From Paludibacteraceae bacterium (GTDB lineage: Bacteria > Bacteroidota > Bacteroidia > Bacteroidales > Paludibacteraceae): DNA of 64,000 nt. Every line of letters starts with the position of its first letter. Position 1 is the stretch's first letter. Location: the NCBI GenBank assembly GCA_024401555.1, contig JAKSKV010000003.1, positions 62,001-126,000 of the forward strand, given 5' to 3'. The notes beneath the pieces are model-generated. The model did not search any database. It saw only the letters and a program-made list of their open reading frames with translations, and was not told the origin of the DNA. A program made the position numbers and the translations under genes. Shown in pieces: positions 47,263-55,300 of the stretch.

Positions 47263-48360
47263 ATGAGAAAACTGATTTCAGCCATATTCATGATAGTGAC
47301 GCTCCTCTCTTGCGGGAAGAACGAGCGATACCATATACAGGGGAATCTGCGATGCGTCAACGCACATGAGGCCTACCTCATGGAGATGACTCCGATTGGG
47401 CAACTGGAAATCATCGACAGCACCTCCATTCGAGGAGGTTCTTTCCGGTTCCGAGGACACGTGGATTACCCCACCATGCGCTTCATCAAGATTGGAACCA
47501 CCCGCCCCTTCCCAGTCTTTGTGGAGAACAACGACATCGCCATATCGGGATCGGTGCTCTACCCAGACGACATTGTCATCACAGGCTCCAACGCCCAAAA
47601 CGACTTGAATATCCTGACGGAGAAATACAAGGAGGTGAACAACAAACGAAACGCCCTCCTCGTCAAGATGACCAACGCCAAAAAACGTGGGGAGAAGGCG
47701 CAAATCAAGCATCTGAAACAAAACTACGACCAACTACCCGACTCGCTTTTGCTCATCACCAACAATTTTGTGGCCAGTAATCCGACCTCAGTGGGCGCCG
47801 CCTACTTTGTCTGTTCCCTGACCGAAACTTTCAGCATCTCCAAATTGGAGAACGTGATCAAACTATTCCACCCCTCTATCTATGGCTCCCAATACGTTAG
47901 TCACCTGAGGGATGAACTCACCCTCACCCAAAGATTCAAAGCCGGAGGATCCGCTCCCGACTTCACGATCAGCACCACCGAGGGCGACGTCGTCACCCTT
48001 GCCGATTACGAGGGGAAATACCTCTATTTGGATTTCGGCGCCTCCTGGTGCAAAGAGACGGAGGAGCGCAACGAAATGATGAAAGAGATCTACGCGCAAT
48101 ACCACAACAACGGATTGGAGATCCTCTCCATCTCACTGGATACCGACGAGGAGGCCTGGCACGAATTCGCCTGCAAGGCACCCGAACTGCCTTGGAAACA
48201 GGCGAGCGACCTGCTCTACTGGGCAAGCCCCGTCACCAAACATTACCACGTCAACAAGATTCCTTACGGCGTCTTCATCGACCCGAACGGAAATATCATA
48301 AAGATCGATGCGGAACGACTCACCTTGGGTGAGTTAGCCCGTAAAACATTTGGCAATTGA
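47263..48360 (+). CDS. Thioredoxin-like lipoprotein (DUF4369 plus TlpA-like), CxxT active site
   Basis: A 365-aa lipoprotein (lipobox LLSC, Cys 17). Residues of about 22-115 match the DUF4369 beta domain found before thioredoxin folds in Bacteroidota. A helical linker follows, then an AhpC/TSA-TlpA-type thioredoxin fold (about 228-365) with GGSAPDF, the active-site segment SWCKETEE and the cis-Pro loop KIPYGVFID. The usual C-x-x-C is C263-K-E-T266, so the resolving Cys is absent; it cannot act as a standard dithiol reductase unless another Cys (for example in FACKAP) helps. It precedes a CcdA-like membrane protein by two bases, suggesting that protein as electron donor. Confidence 0.9.
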   Translation: MRKLISAIFMIVTLLSCGKNERYHIQGNLRCVNAHEAYLMEMTPIGQLEIIDSTSIRGGSFRFRGHVDYPTMRFIKIGTTRPFPVFVENNDIAISGSVLYPDDIVITGSNAQNDLNILTEKYKEVNNKRNALLVKMTNAKKRGEKAQIKHLKQNYDQLPDSLLLITNNFVASNPTSVGAAYFVCSLTETFSISKLENVIKLFHPSIYGSQYVSHLRDELTLTQRFKAGGSAPDFTISTTEGDVVTLADYEGKYLYLDFGASWCKETEERNEMMKEIYAQYHNNGLEILSISLDTDEEAWHEFACKAPELPWKQASDLLYWASPVTKHYHVNKIPYGVFIDPNGNIIKIDAERLTLGELARKTFGN

Positions 48361-48362
48361 TT

Positions 48363-49061
48363 ATGGATTTCATCACTTATACACCCAACTGGGAACATTA
48401 CATCCTATCCTCCATCATCTTAGGCATCATCGTCTCTGTATGTCCCTGCACAATGGCTACTAACATCACCGCATTGACGGCCATGTCGGACAAGGGGAAG
48501 GGAGGGCATCGTTCCTTCCTTCGAGGAGTGGCCTTCGCATGGGGAAAGGCAGGAGCCTATCTCGCCCTTGGTATGGGAATTTTTCTCTTTGCGCAAGGAC
48601 TCCACATCGGAGAATTCATCCAAAACATTTTCGGAAGGATTATCGGACCGATCTTCATCTTCATTGGTGTCATGACGCTGGACATCATCCACATCCACGG
48701 ATTGGAGGAGAAATGCGCGGGACTCTTCGATAAATGGGTAGGTAAGATCAGTTACGGAAAAGCCTTCTTGATGGGCATTCTCTTGGCATTCGCCTTTTGT
48801 CCTTACAGCGCCGCACTCTACTTCGGCATGGCTGTACCATCCTCGTTAGCCCTTACGAACGGCTACTGGGTACCGCTCTTTTTCGCCATCGGCGCTGTCA
48901 TACCATTGATCGCACTATCTGCCCTCTTCGCTTATGGATTCGATTCCGCCAAGGAGGTTTTGCAAAAATTCCAGCGTTACGAACTTTGGTTCCGCAGAAT
49001 TTTGGGCATTCTCTTCATCATCTCAGGAGTAATGTTTATCTTAGAGTATTATTTCGAATAA
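48363..49061 (+). CDS. CcdA/DsbD-like membrane thiol transporter (ArsG family-like)
   Basis: A 232-aa integral membrane protein with about six hydrophobic segments. The start is the ATG at 48363, two bases after the previous stop. It has C27-P-C29 in the first membrane segment (SVCPCTMATN) and C146 in the middle (AFCPYSAALYFG), the arrangement of the paired cysteines in CcdA/DsbD transmembrane domains, which move reducing equivalents from cytoplasmic thioredoxin across the membrane. Length and CPC motif resemble the branch annotated as ArsG-type permeases. Operon context with a thioredoxin-like lipoprotein favours a redox over an arsenical role. Confidence 0.82.
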   Translation: MDFITYTPNWEHYILSSIILGIIVSVCPCTMATNITALTAMSDKGKGGHRSFLRGVAFAWGKAGAYLALGMGIFLFAQGLHIGEFIQNIFGRIIGPIFIFIGVMTLDIIHIHGLEEKCAGLFDKWVGKISYGKAFLMGILLAFAFCPYSAALYFGMAVPSSLALTNGYWVPLFFAIGAVIPLIALSALFAYGFDSAKEVLQKFQRYELWFRRILGILFIISGVMFILEYYFE

Positions 49062-49080
49062 ATCATTCCATATCAACCAT

Positions 49081-49458
49081 ATGAAGAAGATATTATTAGG
49101 CCTATTGTTCGCAACGCCGTTGATGACGGCTGGTGCGGCGGAGAAAGCGAAGATCGAGTTCAACGAGACATCCTATGTGTTTCAGGAAAATATTTTAGGA
49201 GAGACCTCCGAACATGTTTTCGTGTTCAAAAATACGGGTAGCGCTCCATTGGTGGTAACCGATGCGATTCCCTCCTGCGGATGTGTAAAGCCTTCTTGGA
49301 CGAAACAACCCGTACAGCCTGGCGACACAGGATCCGTCCATGTTTACTACACCAGTAAGGTGAGTGGCGCCTTCCATAAAACCATCAAAGTCTACTCCAA
49401 CGCACAAGGAAAGAAACCTATGCTTACCATCACAGGAGAGACTAAAAACAAGAAATGA
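49081..49458 (+). CDS. Small DUF1573 domain protein
   Basis: A 125-aa secreted protein with signal peptide MKKILLGLLFATPLMTAGAA and one DUF1573 domain: FVFKNTGSAPLVVTDA, PSCGCVKPSW and GAFHKTIKVYSN. The C-G-C motif is shared with the large DUF1573 protein at 46086. It is the last gene of the thioredoxin/CcdA-like operon, 19 bases after the membrane protein, so it may be a substrate or partner of that redox chain (inference). It converges on the glycosyltransferase with only 13 bases between stops and no hairpin. Confidence 0.9.
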   Translation: MKKILLGLLFATPLMTAGAAEKAKIEFNETSYVFQENILGETSEHVFVFKNTGSAPLVVTDAIPSCGCVKPSWTKQPVQPGDTGSVHVYYTSKVSGAFHKTIKVYSNAQGKKPMLTITGETKNKK

Positions 49459-49471
49459 TTAGGATTTGAGG

Positions 49472-50554
49472 TTACTTGCTCAGGTCAATCACCTGACGCT
49501 CCACCTCCCAATGATATTGCTCGGACGCTCTTTCGTATAGATCATGATCTATCGGCGCTCCGAGCATTTCGTTTATTACAGCGGCCAGTTGTTTGGGGGT
49601 ATAATCATGGATCACCCTACCCGTTCCCGCCGAGTTCAAAACACGGGCGATTTCAGGGAAATCGGTTGCCAACAACGGCACATGCGCCTGCATAAAATCA
49701 AAGACACGATTGGGCAACGCATAATAGTAACTGAGTCCCTTCTCTTTCAAGAGGCAGACGCCCAAATCCGAAGCGTTCGTATAGTCGGACAATTCAGCGA
49801 AGGGAATATGGCCCAAGAATTTCACGCGATCCGACAGACCATCCTTTTCGCACTTTTCACGAAGCGTATCGTATAGATCGCCCTTCCCAATCACAACAAA
49901 TACCGCATTCTCCACATAGGGCATCGCATCCATGATCCACTCGATGCCCCGTCCTTCGTTGACGGCGCCCTGGTAGAGGATGATTCGTTTACCGTCAAAA
50001 TTCAACTTGTCTGATTTTCCCGAATAGTTTCGCTTGAAGGGTACATTCCGAAGTACCTTCACATCGATGCCATATCTTTGATGATAATAATCGGCAATCG
50101 ATTGACAGACCGTGTAACACTCCTTCACCCTCGGTAGGATCCAATTCTCCAATTGGGTCCAACAACCTTTGACAAAGGGGCGTTGCGCCACCTCCGGCAC
50201 CTCTGGAAACAACTCGTGGAGATCTACCGTAAAGCGTTTCCTTTTCAGCTTGCTGGCCAAGAATCCCGCCAATATCGTATCGGTGTCGTTCGACCAGATA
50301 CGGTCGGAAGTGTGAGATAAAAGATAGAAAAAGAGCCTTAAATTAATTTCAGCATAAAAAAGAGGGCCCTTCTTAAACCACACAGGCAAACGCTTTGTTC
50401 CGTAGGCTTGCTGATAATCATGGCATGGCTGGTTTTGGGAACCTACCACCGTCACCTGCCATCCATTTTCATGGAAGTAGGAGGCCACGCGATGAACCCG
50501 TTGGTCAGACTCCAAATTATTGGACACTGTCATGATAATCCGCTTCTCCGCCAT
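49472..50554 (-). CDS. Family 4-type glycosyltransferase
   Basis: The ATG at 50554 (MAEKRIIMTVSNNLESDQRV) is preferred to 50581, which would overlap the upstream gene. The 360-aa protein has the GT-B arrangement: N-terminal Rossmann part with SDQRVHRVASYF and VDLHELFPE, C-terminal part with RIILYQGAVNEGRGIEW, VKFLGH and the donor-site region LGVCLLKEKGLSYYYALPNRVFD, typical of GT4-like transferases. It should add a sugar from a nucleotide donor to a cell-surface glycan; the specific sugar is not readable. It is five bases downstream of the AAA-ATPase-like gene, which is unusual company and gives no hint of pathway. Confidence 0.85.
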   Translation of the reverse strand: MAEKRIIMTVSNNLESDQRVHRVASYFHENGWQVTVVGSQNQPCHDYQQAYGTKRLPVWFKKGPLFYAEINLRLFFYLLSHTSDRIWSNDTDTILAGFLASKLKRKRFTVDLHELFPEVPEVAQRPFVKGCWTQLENWILPRVKECYTVCQSIADYYHQRYGIDVKVLRNVPFKRNYSGKSDKLNFDGKRIILYQGAVNEGRGIEWIMDAMPYVENAVFVVIGKGDLYDTLREKCEKDGLSDRVKFLGHIPFAELSDYTNASDLGVCLLKEKGLSYYYALPNRVFDFMQAHVPLLATDFPEIARVLNSAGTGRVIHDYTPKQLAAVINEMLGAPIDHDLYERASEQYHWEVERQVIDLSK

Positions 50555-50559
50555 AATCC

Positions 50560-52113
50560 TTAAATCTCCTCCACCTTCCACTCCACAATGTTTCTCTCCT
50601 CCGTGCTGAAGTTCGCCCCGATCTTCACAACCGGTTTGTCGGCGGAAGAGATCTTCTTGGCATATTTTTTCATGTCTATCTGCGCCAAGGCGTCGTCGGC
50701 CGATTGGTCGCGTTTACACTCGATCACATAGACGCGGTTGTCCGTCTCGAAGAAGACATCGACACGTCCGCCTAACACAGGAAGCTCCACCGCCACCTTG
50801 AATCCGGAGAACCTTATCATCAGGTAGATCATGTTGCGGAAGTTCGCCTCTATCTGCTTCACCTCACTGTTCTCAAATGGAATCTGCCCCATTATCAACT
50901 GGATTTGGGTCATGAACGACTCGACATCATCCGCTATGATATAACGTTTTAGCTTTACCAAGTCCAAATCCTTACGGTCACTGGTGATGGAGTCCACGTA
51001 ATTCGGAAGCAACATCTGTGTGAACCCGCCAGACACCTCCTCATTAGGGAAACCTAAATAATAATACCCGTCTTGATAGCCTTTGATTGTCAGGTATCCA
51101 CTCTGATACATCGCGGCAATGACATTGCTCTCTCCATTGCCAAACGAAGCTATCATTTCTCCGGACGCCGTCAAATTGTCGTCGAACTCGGGGAAAACTA
51201 TATCACTTTTAGACAGAATTTTTGTCAAGTATGTCGGTGTGCCGGTGGCAAACCAATAGTTGTTCAGCTGTCTGTCCGCCAATGAATTCAGTAAACTGAA
51301 CGGATTGTAGACATCAACAAGTTTCTCGCTGAAATGATAGCCGTCATACCTTCCCTTCAGTAAGGCGTACATCTGCTCCTTGCTAACACCTTGCTCATCG
51401 GCAAACGCCTGTACCTCATCGTCGAAATACGAGTGCAATTCCTCCTCCGATATGCCACAGATGGTATTGTATTTTTTGTTGTTGGAGATGTCCTTCAGAT
51501 TGTTCGCCGCACTGAAAATGCCAAGTTTACCGTAACGGGTCACGCCGGTAAGGAAAGCGAAACGGATATACTGGTCGGCTCTTTTCATGATGCCGTAAAT
51601 TCCTTGAAGCGCCGCTCTGTTCTGGTCTTGAACCTCCTGGAACCCAATGGTGTCAGTCAACGGTTTGTCGTACTCGTCAATTAGGATTACGACTTGTTTC
51701 CCTGTTTGCTCTTTTGCCCGGCTTATAACTCCATAGAAGCGGTCGCCCAATGAAACTTCATTATCATTTTTTCCATACACCTTTTCCCACGATGTTAGAT
51801 CTATATTCATCCGATTATTGATTGCATTAGGATCAGTGTAGTCGGCCCCCGTAAAGTCGATATGAAACACCGGATACTCCACCCATTCCTTCTCAAGACT
51901 CTCCATGGCAAGACCCTTGAACAACTCCTTTTTACCCTTGAAGTAGGCTTCAAGAGTGGTGGTGAGCAGACTCTTTCCGAAACGACGCGGGCGGCTGAGG
52001 AAATAATATTCTCCAGAAGTCACTAAACTATAGACCAGATCAGTTTTGTCTACATACTGGTAACCTCCCTCTATAATTTTCTCAAATGTCTGTATGCCTA
52101 TCGGATATTTCAT
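50560..52113 (-). CDS. AAA-ATPase-like / PD-(D/E)XK nuclease family protein
   Basis: A 517-aa protein of the family abundant in Bacteroidales: N-terminal AAA-ATPase-like domain (IGIQTFEKIIEGGYQYVDKT, P-loop-like RPRRFGKS near residue 45, ILIDEYDKPL Walker B) and a C-terminal PD-(D/E)XK nuclease-like domain (GRVDVFFETDNRVYVIECKRD, with the D...E-x-K catalytic arrangement intact). Biological role is not established; spread in many near-copies suggests a selfish or defence-like element. Full length, no frameshift seen. Confidence 0.92.
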   Translation of the reverse strand: MKYPIGIQTFEKIIEGGYQYVDKTDLVYSLVTSGEYYFLSRPRRFGKSLLTTTLEAYFKGKKELFKGLAMESLEKEWVEYPVFHIDFTGADYTDPNAINNRMNIDLTSWEKVYGKNDNEVSLGDRFYGVISRAKEQTGKQVVILIDEYDKPLTDTIGFQEVQDQNRAALQGIYGIMKRADQYIRFAFLTGVTRYGKLGIFSAANNLKDISNNKKYNTICGISEEELHSYFDDEVQAFADEQGVSKEQMYALLKGRYDGYHFSEKLVDVYNPFSLLNSLADRQLNNYWFATGTPTYLTKILSKSDIVFPEFDDNLTASGEMIASFGNGESNVIAAMYQSGYLTIKGYQDGYYYLGFPNEEVSGGFTQMLLPNYVDSITSDRKDLDLVKLKRYIIADDVESFMTQIQLIMGQIPFENSEVKQIEANFRNMIYLMIRFSGFKVAVELPVLGGRVDVFFETDNRVYVIECKRDQSADDALAQIDMKKYAKKISSADKPVVKIGANFSTEERNIVEWKVEEI

Positions 52114-52138
52114 ATAACGCTCGACTTAGTTAACTATG

Positions 52139-52146
52139 CAAATTTA
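52139..52146 (-). promoter_or_regulatory. -7 box upstream of the AAA-ATPase-like gene (TAAATTTG)
   Basis: An exact TAnnTTTG match on the - strand, 25 bases before the start codon. The -33 position holds only ATTT. The rest of the divergent gap to 52324 is AT rich with no ORF; no clear promoter was found there for the + strand giant gene. Confidence 0.5.
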
Positions 52147-52324
52147 ATGAAAGTTTTCGATTAATAAATTAGTGTGATAAGATTGAATGTACGAACATCG
52201 ATTCACGTTACTTCCTTGCTTATATCATAAAAATTTTGTTACTTAGCATCGTATTAATGAAAAAGCAAACACGATTATTATAAGCACATTACGGTAGAAA
52301 TTGCCGTTTTAAACCGATACTATT

Positions 52325-55300
52325 ATGGGATATCGAATATGGTCTATATTAGGGTTCATGCTCTGTTGTCTGAACCTTCACGCTCAAAATTGGAACCTTG
52401 TTTGGAGAGAGGATTTCGGCGTGGCGGAGGATACCGTCATCAAGAACTTCCCCAATACAAGCATGACTGTGCCTAGACACTCCTTTGCCGCATACGAATC
52501 CAAACCACACCATAACAACATGGGTGTGCTCGACTACCACGAACAGGGAGAGCTGATCGGAGATTGCGGCTTCATCGATGATGGACAATACGGCATCGCG
52601 AACAATACCCGCTGGGCTTACCAACGATTCGCGTCATGCGGGGAAAACGACCAAGGCCACTTTGTCGCAGGCAAAGACCATACCGGCAACAAGAACGGTG
52701 CCATGATGATCGTGAACTCGGAGGTGGGTACCGGATTGCCCATCTACCAACAAGAGATAGAATTCGATCTCTGCGATAGCAGGGAGTACAAATTCGTGAT
52801 CTACGCCTCCAGCGTCACCACCTACAACGAAGAGGGAGGAAACGCCAACCTCGAGTTGAAAGTAGTCAACAGCAAGACGGGAGAGGTTGTACGTTCCATC
52901 AAGACGGGGGATATCCCTTTCTGGCAATTCGACGGATGGGGAGACTCCAAGGGTGGTCGCGCGGATGTGACGGCACAACGAAAGTGGACCGAATATGCCA
53001 CAGAACCCTTCACCGTCAACAACGGCGATAGGCTACAGCTTCAAGTGACCAACTGGGGAAGCGGTTACAACGATTTCGTCATAGACGACATCTCCCTCTA
53101 CAGAAACGACGATGTGGTCATCATCGACCCTACCATCTCCTCCAACACCATCTCCTCGGAGAATAAGGCAAGTGCCGGCAGTTGCATATTCAACGCCTCC
53201 TTCAACGTGCCGGAATCGGTACTGACCAATTGGAAGAGCGTTTACGACAACGTTTACTTTCTCTGGCAACGCTCCAAGGACGACGGTCTGACCTGGAGCA
53301 ATGAATTGTCGGTCAGCGGCATCAACAAACTTTCCGCCGAATTCGAGGTGTCATCCGAAGAGAGCGAGGTCTATCGTGTGATCATCACAGGCTCCGCTTC
53401 CGAATCAGAAGCCAAGGAGCAAGCCCTTTACATCGCAGAACATGGCGGACCTAAAGATGGTTGCAGCTACTACTCCATCTCCAATACCTTGGCGGGCGTA
53501 TCCCCTACCCCAGACTGCACCTATAAGGAGGGATTACGCACTCTATGGAGCGATGACTTCGGCGTGCTCAGCGAGGAGAGCAGCAGAGGGGCGGACGAGG
53601 TAAAATTAACATTAAAGGAGGGAACGGAAGGACTGAAAAATGGCCAATACGCCATCATCTCCCACCCGGAGAGCGCATTGAACATCAAAAACAGCTGGGA
53701 GCAGGAGAAGGCGCTCCAAGACGCCTCAAAGAGAGCTGGCGGCGCAATGCTCTACACCAAGCTGGACAAATCATCCGGAGATGACGACGCAGACCTCATC
53801 TACGACAAAACACTTTCCGGCAACCTTTGCCCCTGCAAAAGCATGTGTTTCTCCTTCTTCGCCTTCGACCGAAACGAATGGGCAGGAGAGACACTTTTGG
53901 CAAGAGTGGTCACCGAGAAGGGGGATCTGCTCGGCGAAACCACGCTGGAACTGAGCCACAGCAACTCCCGTAGTTGGGTACAATGTTCCGTACCCTTCAC
54001 CCTGCCACAAAACTACAAGCAAAACATCCACTTGCAGATTCTCAACAAGACCAAGCAGAACTCGAACGTCTCCATCGCTTTCGACAACTTCTCCCTATAC
54101 ATCTGCGGAGAGGAGGCACCGACGGGTTCCATACAAATCGACAACCATCCGGGCATAGCCTATTTGGGCGGTGAGGATTGCGACAACGCGACCAACACCC
54201 TCTCCATCCAGGATGATTCGGAGTGGAAAAAGGCTTATCCTGACTACGGCTTCGCATGGCAAAAGAGTACAGACAACGGAAAAAACTGGCTCTTCGCGGG
54301 AAGCGACAGAACCATCACCCACCAAAATAGCAAGGGGGACCTGACCGAGTACCGCATCGTATTCGCCGAGACGCAAGAGAGTGCGGAGCAAGCGGCGCAA
54401 AAGGGTATACCAGATGATCCTTGCATCCTCTTCGGATTCAGCAACCGCCTGGGTATCGAATGTAAAACAGAACCTTGCAAAGCGCCTCAGTTCGAATTGG
54501 ACGGAGAAGATCACTACACCATCTGCGACGACCGCACCGATCCGGTTCTCTTTCAGGTAAAGCAGATAGACGAGGTCAACATCGATAAGATGCAATGGTA
54601 CATCAAAGGCAAGGCAGAGGAAGAGTGGCGGGCGATAGCGGGCGAAAATGGAGAGAGACTCACCATCACCGATTTCGACATTCCATCCTGCGACTATCTC
54701 TTTATGGCCTACAACGACACCTGTCTGTCCGATTCGATCTTCTTCTCCTTGGATATTCATAAAAAAATCGAATTGGAAGGTGAAGAACTGACCGTTTGCG
54801 AAGGATCGGATGTTACTTTGAAAGCGCATGTAAAAGAGAAGAGCGGAGAACCTTCCGAATATGTATGGAACGATATGACCTCTACCCGTAACGAAGCGTT
54901 GATCACCAACACGAAGAGACAAAAGGTGACACTGAGCGCCAACGATGGCGTATGCTTCTCGGAAGAGGTGAGCTATGACATCTCCGTCGAAGAGATATAT
55001 GATCCCGAAAAGGTCTGGAAAGGAGTCCGCGACGTAACCAGATGCCAAGATTCCACAGAGACGTTCATGATCATCCCATCCTCTTCCGAGGCTGACCAAC
55101 AGGCCTTCTTTGAGAGCCACACCTCTCAATGGGTGGAAGACGGAGAGGTAATCGGCGAAGCGTTCAAACTGGATTACACATTCCGAAAGAACAGCACGTT
55201 GACGCACATCGTCGCAGGAGAATATTGTCCGGCCACATCATACGATTTTAACATCATCATCATTCCTACCGCAGAGCTATCCATCCAATCGAGCCAAAGC

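Noticed and set aside
50555-50581. Upstream start of the glycosyltransferase
   Set aside because: It would overlap the previous gene and add nine residues not expected in the GT4-like N-terminus.
52200-52324. Promoter search before the 1976-aa gene
   Set aside because: The region is AT rich but no box fits the consensus closely enough to call.
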